Below the pieces are notes generated by a model. The model did no database searches and was not told where the DNA came from. It worked only from the letters and a program-made list of their open reading frames with translations. Below are positions 12,001 to 19,296 of a DNA stretch of 64,000 bases, one piece after another. Position 1 is the stretch's first letter. Each line of letters begins with the position of its first letter. A program made the translations under genes and the position numbers. Source of the stretch: Symsagittifera roscoffensis (taxonomy: Eukaryota; Xenacoelomorpha; Acoela; Convolutidae); assembly GCF_963678635.1 (NCBI RefSeq), contig NC_087068.1, forward strand, positions 31,622,318 through 31,686,317, read 5' to 3'.

Positions 12001-12517
12001 TTCATCTGGAAAAGCGACAACTACAACCGCACCACCTGGAAATGCGACAACTGCAACCACCCAACCACCTGGAATAAAGACACCTACAACCCCTTCACCT
12101 GGAAAAGCGACAGCTACAACTGCATCACCTGGAAACGCTGCAACTAAAACCCTACCACCTGGAAATTCATTGAACAGTACCCGAAAACCAACTACAACAA
12201 CGACTCACCACTCCCATCACCATACCCCAAAGCAACATCATACTCCCCCACCTCCATCACACCACGTGCATCACCACTACTTGTGGATAGACGAAGAAGC
12301 TGCATATAACCTTTTGAAAAAACTCCTCAAGGCACTAGATGACGCAATTCACAACAGAAAGGGCGAAAATGAGAAAAGTCTAGGAGAATTAAAGGTAAGG
12401 GGAGATACGAATGAGATGAATGTTGACTCTCGAAACAACGGGTCGCCTGTCTTCGAAATCGGTAAACTAATTGTTTACACAATGATTGCATTTTTCTTTG
12501 CTGATTGCAATCACTGA
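2..12517 (+). CDS. Giant multi-CAP-domain mucin-like protein (5' partial)
   Basis: One open frame of 4,171 codons. It is already open at the window edge, so the true start lies to the left; the first possible initiator inside the window is a TTG at 374, in mid-protein. Cysteine-rich domains of about 190 residues, resembling divergent CAP/SCP domains, lie near nt 402-975, 1462-2040, 3382-3972, 4152-4735, 5122-5703, 6144-6727 and 7114-7695; nt 2-121 is the tail of another. Shared marks are an LHxxHR-like start, a Trp-containing first helix, a T-x-V-x-F-E segment, an LACxxxKC-to-MACVY cysteine set like the CAP1/CAP2 region, and a C-terminal NLC...W+SC...EC tail. Linkers are Thr/Ser/Pro/Asn repeats typical of glycosylated mucins. 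The last part has a His-rich patch (nt 12201-12282, 12 His in 26 residues), a helical Leu/Lys segment and a hydrophobic C-terminus (IGKLIVYTMIAFFFA) that could be a GPI signal or membrane anchor. A secreted or surface glycoprotein is inferred; its function is unknown. The CAP call is motif-based. Confidence 0.85.
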   Translation, partial: LQEEPESQLFSKAAFLNLCLTEPGNWKSCDKALNKECLLQGTGNRGKPPTSTATTSGTNSSGGYFSGSSSNTITPGGGNGTGIIITSRGTQITATITGTIGNSTTSGNGSIQTTGFSTGTTSGTLSSPPNGTLNQTQQMYVDLHNGHRRLVPIPDLKWDYSLENDAVKLVDGRCSVLYNKFTYQHKWVYHKKIMNAMPDQIINTMFKEHYNDSVLAYQYPGESKPFNDCFKAMNRPMNNTERGVLINMVTTVMFEKYTKFACTYKTCPNTGQSIHAMACVYGDKLQEAQLFSKNGFFNLCTLESPKWRSCNFGLDQECQRRAHQPIGSPTTGYSTTINPTTGGTTTTGNAITRTPPTGNSLSTTQTVNGTSIFPPIGYGTTRTPPTSLSTTQNVNGTSIFPPIGYGTTRTPPTSLSTTQNVNGTSIFPPIGYGTTRTPPTSLSTTQNVNGTSIFPPIGYGTTRTPPTGNSLSTTQTVKGTSTFTPIGNLTSMQQLYMDLHSNQRQIVPMQNLTWENGLEAEAINIADEQCNNPTKNLNYDHAWVYHIKLANLSDKYLVKTMFQRYYTTSTQAYEYPGEGKKFHQCFADRKQKVHGTDLGIITKLVTTVLFEQYSKLACAFMKCPLTSVGDGVHAMACVYRDKLSEAQLFPSKGFLNLCKAEPGQWRSCNQSLNIQCKNQGPGGTKTSAQTMTGISSSQSQSTGNSTTNLRTTPVTSTITATPSSGSASSSVTTTTVASTTGGTPTGNLTSSGMTIVASTTGGTPTGNLTSSGTTTIVASTTGGTPTGNLTSSGTTTIVASTTGGTPTGNLKSSETTTTVASTTGCTPTGNLTSSGTTTTVASTTGGTPTGNLTSSGTTTIVASTTGGTPIGNLTSSGTTTIVASTTGGTPTGNLTSSGTTTTVASTTGGTPTGNLTSSGTTTTVASTTGGTPNGNLTSSGTTITVASTTRGTPTRNLTSSGTTTIVASTTGGTPTGNLTSSVMTTTVASTTGGTPTGNLMSSGTTTIVASTTGGTPTGNLTSSGTTTTVASTTGGTPTGNLTSSGTTTTVASTTGGTPTGNLTSSGTTTTVASTTGGTPTGNLTSSGMTTTVASTTGGTSTGNLTSSGKITTGSVSKISTTSGNSSGVSVFMKLMLDLMNRHRKNADISNLTYSAALESLAQDFTDRRCKAQNPNRIVSSDSLFYLKKVHQSSTQPLAKDMFSGMYTMSGLVYQFPGDQKGFSECFQQNKMTVDESTRVNFTTLVMFEQRKEVACHMRKCPAGIIFNQPKNTSTTILACQFEQNMAEAALFPNSAFLKICAAEPGYWRACEQNLDVECQKRANKTSVSTTSVPTINTTTNNVISSTPPGNMSTGTMTPLPVTTRTGTGTTANFSNATSTTSPKGNNTSMQKVYLELHKKHRSIVPLQDLIWEPALETEAKKVADEECKNTSMKPSYEHTWAFYIDLPNTSPSQLVKIMFHKYYTQSIQVYEYPGEGKKFHQCFRDRNESIKGTNKGKILKMVTTVLFEKYKKFACGLTKCSMASAGADVHAMACVYREKEKEAQLFPKSGFLNLCKAEPGQWRSCDQKLEKECHKQTPGGSTTTTANTTTNSILSLGSTTAGNGTVGTTPTGNVPARNTSTGTSTSANATYGNTKNGTITTGSATSGSVSSQTPTKGNGTSATTATATPPKGNITSISTSTGATLSTLSSNTTVNGNQSSTTTPSNGSLNSLKNIFLELHKKHRKLVPLKDLKWETGLEAEALKVADEQCNNPTKNLHYNHTWVYHIKLANLSDEELVTTMFQRYYTKSTKRYEYPGEGEKFHQCFADRNEKVHGTDLGIITKLVTTVLFEQYSKLACAFMKCPLTSVGDDVHAMACVYREKMVEAQLFSKKGFLNLCRAEPGRWRSCDQSLNQECLKQAPSGKSTAATTPKRNGTTSSPPLGNGTTVTSSTGPATITTATNGNATTATVTSGNPTKTTPPLGNGKTATSSTGPATITTATNGNATTATLTSGKTTTTIPPTGSAKTTTNNTPLGNMSTGTMTTLPVTTRTRTTANFSNATSTTSPKGNNTSMQKVYLELHKKHRSIVPLQDLIWEPALETEAKKVADEECKNTSMKPSYEHTWAFYIDLPNTSPSQLVKIMFHKYYTQSIQVYEYPGEGKKFHQCFRDRNESIKGTNKGKILKMVTTVLFEKYKKFACGLTKCSMASAGADVHAMACVYREKEKEAQLFPKSGFLNLCKAEPGQWRSCDQKLEKECHKQTPGGSTTTTANTTTNSILSLGSTTAGNGTVGTTPTGNVPARNTSTGTSTSANATYGNTKNGTITTGSATSGSVSSQTPTKGNGTSATTATATPPKGNITSISTSTGATLSTLSSNTTVNGNQSSTTTPSNGSLNSLKNIFLELHKKHRKLVPLKDLKWETGLEAEALKVADEQCNNPTKNLHYNHTWVYHIKLANLSDEELVTTMFQRYYTKSTKRYEYPGEGEKFHQCFADRNEKVHGTDLGIITKLVTTVLFEQYSKLACAFMKCPLTSVGDDVHAMACVYREKMVEAQLFSKKGFLNLCRAEPGRWRSCDQSLNQECLKQAPSGKSTAATTPKGNATTSSPPLGNGTTVTSSTGPATITTATNGNATTATLTSGKTTTTIPPTGSATTTTQSMGNASSTISTTGNAATTTMPSGIATTSNSPSGNATTLTQPNGNASYTIPSTGNGTTKKTMPTVNTITTSPPTVTATTTALTTGKPTTTTRPRPPGNATTTTAPTGNATTKTPPTKNATTTTLTTGKVTTTIPTLGNATTKNPSTGNATSATPSPKNVTTTKPPTGNPTNTTPPSRNPTNTIPPSGNPTNTTPPSGNATTTTPPPGNATITTPIPVNTTTIAPPPGNATNTTPSHGKVTYTTSPPGKATTTNPPLGNAKTSTPPPGNATTTTTPKRNTTNLTPPPGIATTITSPLGNVTKTTPPPGNATTYTPTNGNATTNAPPHGKATTTTQSNGNATTQTTPPGKAKTTTPSSGNATITTPPFGNVTSTTPPTGNATTTTPPTGKATSATPPPGSATTYTPPPGNATTYTPTNGNATTNTPPHGKATTTTQPNGNATTQTKPPGKAKTTTPSSGNATTTTPSFANVTSTTPPIGNSTTTTPPTGKATTTTPPAGKTTTTTAPSANATITTPPSGNVTTATPPPGNATSTTPTPGNATTATPPSGNATTKTPPTGNATTQTAPPGKTTTTTTSPGKATTTTQPPGKKTTTNPSSGKKTTTTGPPGNATTKTPLPANATTATPPSGNATTSTPPPGNATTTTTPKRNTTNLTPPPGNATTITSPLGNVTKTTPPPGNATTYTPTNGNATTNTPPHGKATTTTQSNGNATTQTTPPGKAKTTTPSSGNATITTPPFGNVTSTTPPTGNATTTTPPTGKATSATPPPGSATTYTPPPGNATTYTPTNGNATTNTPPHGKATTTTQPNGNATTQTKPPGKAKTTTPSSGNATTTTPPFGNVTSTTPPIGNSTTTTPPTGKATTTTPPARKTTTTTAPSANATTTTPPSGNVTTATPPPGNATSTTPTPGNATTATPPSGNATTKTPPTGNATTQTAPPGKTTTTTTSPGNATTTTQPPGKKTTTIPSSGKATTTTGPPGNATTKTPLPANATTATPPSGNATTKTPPTGKATTQTAPPGKATNTTASPGNATTTTPPPGKKTTTNPSSGKATTKTPPTGNATTQTAPPGKTTTTTASPGNATTTTPPPVKKTTTNPSSGKATTTTAPPGNATTTTPLPANATTATPPSGNATTKTPPTGKATAQTAPPGKAITTTASPGNATTTTPPPGKKITTNPSSGKATTKTPPTGNATTQTAPPGKATTTTASPGNATTTTPPPGKKTTTNPSSGKATTTTGPPGNATTKTPLPANATTATPPSGNATTKTPPTGKATTQTAQTAPPGKATTTTASPGNATTTTPPPGKKTTTNPSSGNATTKTPPTGNATTKTSPTGNATTQTAPPGKATTTTASPGNATTTTRPPGKKTTTNPSSGKATTTTAPPGNATTATTQPPGIKTPTTPSPGKATATTASPGNAATKTLPPGNSLNSTRKPTTTTTHHSHHHTPKQHHTPPPPSHHVHHHYLWIDEEAAYNLLKKLLKALDDAIHNRKGENEKSLGELKVRGDTNEMNVDSRNNGSPVFEIGKLIVYTMIAFFFADCNH
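1076..1446 (+). repeat. 81-bp (27-aa) tandem repeat in linker
   Basis: The block containing GTTRTPPTSLSTTQ recurs with an exact 81-bp step (the gggtatggg motif begins at 1130, 1211, 1292 and 1373). Outer copies differ by a Gly-Asn insertion (TGNSLSTTQ). Copies are nearly identical, so expansion is recent, and the period is a multiple of three, so the frame is kept. Confidence 0.95.
2207..3337 (+). repeat. 63-bp (21-aa) Thr-rich mucin repeat, 18 copies
   Basis: Eighteen copies of a unit starting VASTTGGTPTGNLTSSG. The first copy is 60 bp and the rest 63 bp. Scattered substitutions (LKSSE, GCT, PIG, PNG, TRG, SSVM, LMSS) mark individual units. The NLT sequon and dense Thr/Ser make it a likely N- and O-glycosylated linker between the second and third CAP-like domains. 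Confidence 0.95.
4046..7895 (+). repeat. About 2-kb tandem duplication of two CAP-like domains plus linkers
   Basis: The block starting at the GNMSTGTMT motif (4046) is repeated from 6044, with an offset of 1,998 bp that falls to 1,992 bp after a 6-bp deletion. The duplicated part encodes CAP domains 4 and 5, which recur as 6 and 7, with their linkers. Over about 1.6 kb the two copies look identical in nucleotide sequence. They diverge at the 3' linker near 5730/7722. Confidence 0.95.
8701..10890 (+). repeat. 1,110-bp higher-order duplication inside the stalk
   Basis: The run beginning with the distinctive TPKRNTTNLT unit at 8701 recurs at 9811, exactly 37 units later. The copies carry matching variant units (TYTPTNG, PFGNVTS, PSANAT). 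Inside each copy is a 300-bp sub-duplication (8821 against 9121). Confidence 0.9.
10891..12060 (+). repeat. 390-bp higher-order repeat inside the stalk
   Basis: The unit sequence NATTKTPPTGKAT(T/A)QT starts at 10891, 11281 and 11671, giving 13-unit (390-bp) super-repeats. The last copy contains the 9-bp slip and is less regular. Confidence 0.85.
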
Positions 12518-12577
12518 AACACTGCTCTAAAAGGGAAAATTTCTAAATTTTTATGCTGTAAACAGCGTTTTCTTTTA

Positions 12578-12583
12578 AATAAA
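12578..12583 (+). promoter_or_regulatory. Candidate poly(A) signal AATAAA
   Basis: A canonical AATAAA about 60 bp after the TGA stop of the CAP-mucin gene (stop 12515-12517). Its placement suggests that the long open frame is the final coding exon. Confidence 0.6.
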
Positions 12584-13258
12584 CTGTCCAAACTAAAACA
12601 AAGAACCTAAAACCTAAATCTGTAATTACCAAAACCCTTCCACTTTATTTGCTAATTGAACCAACACATTGATGTGAGTTGAATTATTATGAAAAATGCT
12701 GAATTTAACTCTAACTTTGATTGTCGATGGTAAACTAATAATCTTCATCAAGACACATGTTTCACCCAATTTCACCCCAAAAACTTAATGAGTACCGCTA
12801 ATTTATTCTGAATGCGCCCAAATACTAATTCAATTTCTTTCTCCTTCGTTTTTTCTCATCTGTTCAAGAGAAGAAAAGATGGTAACTGGTTTGAGATTAT
12901 TTTCTTTGTTCGACCGAGTCGTTTTCTCTACATTGTAGACAAGCCACGATGAAACAAGTAGTGCTAGGATTTGTGAAGTTTTCAAAAGGGGATAGTTCTG
13001 TTATGGATGAAAGTTCTCACATGTCACCTGTCAGGGCCTCGTACTTTTCATACTACTTATTTTGACTATTCGTCAGTAAACACTTAAAATGCTTAAAAAG
13101 AAAGAACTCTTACAAGGAAGAGGCGTTTTTTTGGAGATGAGGGTAGGATTTAAATGAACGGGAAACCAGAGTGGAGCCACTTTTATCGACAGTGTTTGTT
13201 GCTATGCCCGTAAAATTTTATAGATTTAGGCGCTGAGGGCCTTTTCAGTTATAACCAG
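12584..13258. other. Intergenic sequence, no gene seen
   Basis: AT-rich sequence without a convincing reading frame, RNA gene or repeat that I recognise. Confidence 0.6.
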
Positions 13259-13273
13259 CACTGACAGAAATGG

Positions 13274-14772
13274 TTTCCGGTCGATTTAAATTGATTTTAA
13301 ATCGATTTTAAATCGATCCAAATCGATTAACCATGTACATTTTACGAACTTAAATGGATTTTAAATCGATTTAAATCGGTCTTTTTGAAAATTTTAAATC
13401 GATTTAAGTGTCTAAAAAATCGATTTAAATCGATTTCGATGGATTTTCAGACTCACTAAAAACCATCCGAATCTCACTTAAATCCATCAGAATCTCACTT
13501 AAATCCATCAGAATCTCACTTAAATCCATTTAAAATTGATTTAAATCGATCTTTTTGAAAATTTTAAATCAATTTATGTATCTACAAAATCCATTTTAAT
13601 CGATTTCGATGGATTTTTTGACACACCAAAGTCAATTTTTAACCCTAAATTATGGAAGTGGAAAACGAAATTTTTTATAACGAAATTGGAAATCCTATAA
13701 CTAAATCTCCAGAGCGTTGAACCACCTCAAAAAATGCAAAAAATAGAAATTAAACGACATTGAAACCGCATATAGTTTCCCGCACTGACAAAAATGGATT
13801 AAGATCGATTTTAGTATGAAAAAAGTACGTTGACTAAATTTAGATCGGTTTTAGTATTGAAAAAGTACGAAGACTAAATAAAAAAAGATGAAAATTGATT
13901 TGGATCGATTTCAAATCGATTTAAATTGATCTTAAGAACCAGCTGAAAAAATTGATCCAAATCGATTTTAAATCAATTTAAATGCATTTTTTCCAGTCTG
14001 AATTTGTTTTCATTTTTAAGGGGATTAAAATGGATTTAAATCAATTTAAATTGATTTTTTTATTCGAGTTTTATCAGTTTCAATTTTTTATTGCATTTAC
14101 TTCTGGCCTATCATTCTTCATTTTTCATCCATAGCGTTTTGTAGCATAAAAAAGACCAAATAAAAAGACCAAAATATTGATAAAATTCTATGATTTTCTT
14201 GCATATTTTGAGTTCAAAAACTGATCTATACTTACCCTTTTCTTGATTCGTTTCATAATTTGTTGCTTGAAATATGGTTTACTTTCACGTTTTTCTATGA
14301 TTATATTGCATATTATTGAGATCACAATTTAATTTTACCTGACCCTTTTTTGGTTTGTTAACAAGATTTTGCCCATAATCTGATTTACAATGGTTTTCTA
14401 TGATTTTATTGCAAATTTTTGAGTTTAAAACCTGATTTATGTGGATCATTTTAATGATTTCTTTAACATCTGGCATGAGTGTTTATGTTTAAAAAATCGA
14501 GAGTAAGAAATTCCAACAGTTTTTTTGAAGGGTATGTTTTTTTTTGCTTTGTTAGCAAAAAAAAATCGATTTTAGTGTGTCGGAAAATCCATCGAAATCG
14601 ATTTAAATCGATTTTTTAGGCACTCAAATCGATTTAAAATTTTCAAAAAGATCAATTTAAATCGATTTAAAATGGATTTAAGTGAGATTTTGGTGGATTT
14701 AAGTGAGATTCGGATGGATTTTAGTGAGTCAAAAAATCCATCGAAATCGATTTAAATCGACTTTTTAGACAC
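13274..14772. repeat. Internal tandem unit 1 (1,499 bp)
   Basis: Runs from one TTTCCGGTC motif to the next. It is 33 bp longer than the other units because it keeps the full left inverted arm near 13380-13430. It also contains a second CACTGACAAAAATGG motif near 13783, like the outer terminus. Confidence 0.9.
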
Positions 14773-16238
14773 TTTCCGGTCGATTTAAATTGATTTTAAA
14801 TCGATTTTAAATCGATCCAAATCGATTAACCATGTACATTTTACGAACTTAAATGGATTTTTAATCGATTTGAATCGATATTTTGAAAGTTTTAAATCGA
14901 TTTCGATGGATTTTCCGACTCACTAAAAACCATCCGAATCTCACTTAAATCCATCAGAATCTCACTTAAATCCATCAGAATCTCACTTAAATCCATTTAA
15001 AATTGATTTAAATCGATCTTTTTGAAAATTTTAAATCATTTTATGTATCTACAAAATCCATTTTAATCGATTTCGATGGATTTATCGACACATCAAAGTC
15101 AATTTTTAACCCTAAATTATGGAGGTGGAAAATGAAATTTTTTATAACGAAATTGGAAATCCTATAACTAAATCTCCAGAGCGTTGAACCACCTCAAAAA
15201 ATGCAAAAAATAGAAATTAAACGACATTGAAACCGCATATAGTTTCCCGCACTGACAAAAATAGATTAAGATCGATTTTAGTATGAAAAAGTACGTTGAC
15301 TAAATTTAGATCGGTTTTAGTATTGAAAAAGTACGAAGACTAAATAAAAAAGATGAAAATTTATTTGGATTGATTTCAAATCGATTTAAATTGATCTTAA
15401 GAACCAGCTGAAAAAATTGATCCAAATCGATTTTAAATCAATTTAAATGCATTTTTTCCAGTCTGAATTTGTTTTCGTTTTTAAGGGGATTAAAATGGAT
15501 TTAAATCAATTTAAATCGATTTTTTTTATTCGAGTTTTATCAGTTTCAATTTTTTATTGCATTTACTTCTGGCCTATCATTTTTCATTTTTCATCCATAG
15601 CGTATTGTAGCATAAAAAAGACCAAATAAAAAGACCAAAATATTGATAAAATTCTATGATTTTCTTGCATATTTTGAGTTCAAAAACTGATCTATATTTA
15701 CCCTTTTCTTGATTCGTTTCATAATTTGTTGCTTGAAATATGGTTTACTTTCACGTTTTTCTATGATTATATTGCATATTATTGAGATCACAATTTAATT
15801 TTACCTGACCCTTTTTTGGTTTGTTAACAAGATTTTGCCCATAATCTGATTTACAATGGTTTTCTATGGTTTTATTGCAAATTTTTGAGTTTAAAACCTG
15901 ATTTATGTGGATCATTTTAATGATTTCTTTAACATCTGGCATGAGTGTTTATGTTTAAAAAATCGAGAGTAAGAAATTCCAACAGTTTTTTTGAAGGGTA
16001 TGTTTTTTTTTTGCTTTGTTAGCAAAAAAAATCGATTTTAGTGTGTCGGAAAATCCATCGAAATCGATTTAAATCGATTTTTTAGGCACTCAAATCGATT
16101 TAAAATTTTCAAAAAGATCAATTTAAATCGATTTAAAATGGATTTAAGTGAGATTTTGGTGGATTTAAGTGAGATTCGGATGGATTTTAGTGAGTCAAAA
16201 AATCCATCGAAATCGATTTAAATCGACTTTTTAGACAC
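14773..16238. repeat. Internal tandem unit 2 (1,466 bp)
   Basis: Starts at TTTCCGGTC (14773) and ends where unit 3 starts (16239). Its join to unit 1 fuses a right arm truncated at TTTTTAGACAC to a left arm lacking its outermost bases. Confidence 0.9.
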
Positions 16239-17704
16239 TTTCCGGTCAATTTAAATTGATTTTAAATCGATTTTAAATCGATCCAAATCGATTAACCATG
16301 TACATTTTACGAACTTAAATGGATTTTTAATCGATTTGAATCGATATTTTGAAAGTTTTAAATCGATTTCGATGGATTTTCCGACTCACTAAAAACCATC
16401 CGAATCTCACTTAAATCCATCAGAATCTCACTTAAATCCATCAGAATCTCACTTAAATCCATTTAAAATTGATTTAAATCGATCTTTTTGAAAATTTTAA
16501 ATCATTTTATGTATCTACAAAATCCATTTTAATCGATTTCGATGGATTTATCGACACATCAAAGTCAATTTTTAACCCTAAATTATGGAAGTGGAAAATG
16601 AAATTTTTTATAACGAAATTGGAAATCCTATAACTAAATCTCCAGAGCGTTGAACCACCTCAAAAAATGCAAAAAATAGAAATTAAACGACATTGAAACC
16701 GCATATAGTTTCCCGCACTGACAAAAATAGATTAAGATCGATTTTAGTATGAAAAAGTACGTTGACTAAATTTAGATCGGTTTTAGTATTGAAAAAGTAC
16801 GAAGACTAAATAAAAAAGATGAAAATTGATTTGGATTGATTTCAAATCGATTTAAATTGATCTTAAGAACCAGCTGAAAAAAATGATCCAAATCGATTTT
16901 AAATCAATTTAAATGCATTTTTTCCAGTCTGAATTTGTTTTCATTTTTAAGGGGATTAAAATGGATTTAAATCAATTTAAATCGATTTTTTTTATTCGAG
17001 TTTTATCAGTTTCAATTTTTTATTGCATTTACTTCTGGCCTATCATTTTTCATTTTTCATCCATAGCGTATTGTAGCATAAAAAAGACCAAATAAAAAGA
17101 CCAAAATATTGATAAAATTCTATGATTTTCTTGCATATTTTGAGTTCAAAAACTGATCTATATTTACCCTTTTCTTGATTCGTTTCATAAGTTGTTGCTT
17201 GAAATATGATTTACTTTCACGTTTTTCTATGATTATATTGCATATTATTGAGATCACAATTTAATTTTACATGACCCTTTTTTGGTTTGTTAACAAGATT
17301 TTGCCCATAATCTGATTTACAATGGTTTTTTATGATTTTATTGCAAATTTTTGAGTTTAAAACCTGATTTATGTGGATCATTTTAATGATTTCTTTAACA
17401 TCTGGCAAGAGTGTTTATGTTTAACAAATCGAGAGTAAGAAATTCCAACAGTTTTTTGAAGGGTATGTTTTTTTTTTGCTTTGTTAGCAAAAAAAAATCG
17501 ATTTTAGTGTGTCGGAAAATCCATCGAAATCGATTTAAATCGATTTTTTAGGCACTCAAATCGATTTAAAATTTTCAAAAAGATCAAATTAAATTGATTT
17601 AAAATGGATTTAAGTGAGATTTTGATGGATTTAAGTGAGATTCGGATGGATTTTAGTGAGTCAAAAAATCCATCGAAATCGATTTAAATCGACTTTTTAG
17701 ACAC
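16239..17704. repeat. Internal tandem unit 3 (1,466 bp)
   Basis: Near-identical to unit 2 with exactly the same length. Differences are scattered substitutions and changes in homopolymer length. Confidence 0.9.
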
Positions 17705-19296
17705 TTTCCGGTCGATTTAAATTGATTTTAAATCGATTTTAAATCGATCCAAATCGATTAACCATGTACATTTTACGAACTTAAATGGATTTTTAATCGA
17801 TTTGAATCGATATTTTGAAAGTTTTAAATCGATTTCGATGGATTTTCCGACTCACTAAAAACCATCCGAATCTCACTTAAATCCATCAGAATCTCACTTA
17901 AATCCATCAAAATCTCACTTAAATCCATTTAAAATTGATTTAAATCGATCTTTTTGAAAATTTTAAATCATTTTATGTATCTACAAAATCCATTTTAATC
18001 GATTTCGATGGATTTATCGACACATCAAAGTCAATTTTTAACCCTAAATTATGGAAGTGGAAAATGAAATTTTTTATAACGAAATTGGAAATCCTATAAC
18101 TAAATCTCCAGAGCGTTGAACCACCTCAAAAAATGCAAAAAATAGAAATTAAACGACATTGAAACCGCATATAGTTTCCCGCACTGACAAAAATAGATTA
18201 AGATCGATTTTAGTATGAAAAAGTACGTTGACTAAATTTAGATCGGTTTTAGTATTGAAAAAGTACGAAGACTAAATAAAAAAGATGAAAATTGATTTGG
18301 ATTGATTTCAAATCGATTTAAATTGATCTTAAGAACCAGCTGAAAAAATTGATCCAAATCGATTTTAAATCAATTTAAATGCATTTTTTCCAGTCTGAAT
18401 TTGTTTTCATTTTTAAGGGGATTAAAATGGATTTAAATCAATTTAAATCGATTTTTTTTATTCGAGTTTTATCAGTTTCAATTTTTTATTGCATTTACTT
18501 CTGGCCTATCATTTTTCATTTTTCATCCATAGCGTATTGTAGCATAAAAAAGACCAAATAAAAAGACCAAAATATTGATAAAATTCTATGATTTTCTTGC
18601 ATATTTTGAGTTCAAAAACTGATCTATATTTACCCTTTTCTTGATTCGTTTCATAAGTTGTTGCTTGAAATATGATTTACTTTCACGTTTTTCTATGATT
18701 ATATTGCATATTATTGAGATCGCAATTTAATTTTACCTGACCCTTTTTTGGTTTGTTAACAAGATTTTGCCCATAATCTGATTTACAATGGTTTTTTATG
18801 ATTTTATTGCAAATTTTTGAGTTTAAAACCTGATTTATGTGGATCATTTTAATGATTTCTTTAACATCTGGCAAGAGTGTTTATGTTTAACAAATCGAGA
18901 GTAAGAAATTCCAACAGTTTTTTGAAGGGTATGTTTTTTTTTGCTTTGTTAGCAAAAAAAAATCGATTTTAGTGTGTCGGAAAATCCATCGAAATCGATT
19001 TAAATCGATTTTTTAGGCACTCAAATCGATTTAAAATTTTCAAAAAGATCAAATTAAATTGATTTAAAATGGATTTAAGTGAGATTTTGATGGATTTAAG
19101 TGAGATTCGGATGGATTTTAGTGAGTCAAAAAATCCATCGAAATCGATTTAAATCGATTTTTTAGACACTTAAATCGATTTAAAATTTTCAAAAAGATCG
19201 ATTTAAATCGATTTAAAATCCATTTAAGTTCGTAAAATGTACATGGTTAATCGATTTGGATTTAAATCGACCGGAAACCATTTCTATCAGTGCGGT
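17705..19296. repeat. Internal tandem unit 4 plus full right inverted arm
   Basis: Like units 2 and 3 to about 19160. It then continues into the complete right arm, which ends at the terminal motif complementary to the left end at 13259. Confidence 0.85.

Larger units (their letters stand above)
7700..12170 (+). repeat. 30-bp (10-aa) mucin stalk array, about 149 units
   Basis: An uninterrupted array of a 30-bp unit encoding variants of GNATTTTPPP, about 4.47 kb long. Many units carry an N-A-T glycosylation sequon, while others have GKATT or GKKTTT. There is one 9-bp slip near 11720 (TAQTAPP). Because 30 is divisible by three, several other frames on both strands also stay open; these are shadows. 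Confidence 0.95.
13259..19296. mobile_element. Foldback-type element made of ATCGATTTAAAT motifs
   Basis: The left end (CACTGACAGAAATGGTTTCC...) and the right end, reverse-complemented (CACTGATAGAAATGGTTTCC...), match. The match continues inward for about 250 bp (left to about 13510, right from about 19045). Both arms are dominated by AAATCGATTTAAATCGATTT-type palindromes. No transposase is visible, and no clear target-site duplication was found (left flank ATAACCAG, right flank CGGTTTGA), so the outer limits are approximate. It is likely a non-autonomous DNA element amplified internally. Confidence 0.75.

Noticed and set aside
7672-12077. Many long frames on both strands in the 30-bp array
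   Set aside because: They are periodic shadows (Val-Ala-Phe-Pro, Met-Arg-Gln-Leu or Cys-Arg-Ile-Ser repeats) of the coding repeat.
7700-12170. CRISPR-like array because of regular short repeats
   Set aside because: The repeats are contiguous, coding and lack unique spacers; the context is eukaryotic.
15447-18561. A 60-codon plus-strand frame repeated in units 2-4
   Set aside because: Same reason; it is absent as an open frame in the first unit.
14285-18874. A 63-codon minus-strand frame conserved in four tandem units (first base 14285, step 1,466 bp)
   Set aside because: Conservation follows from recent duplication of non-coding DNA. It has no recognisable domain.
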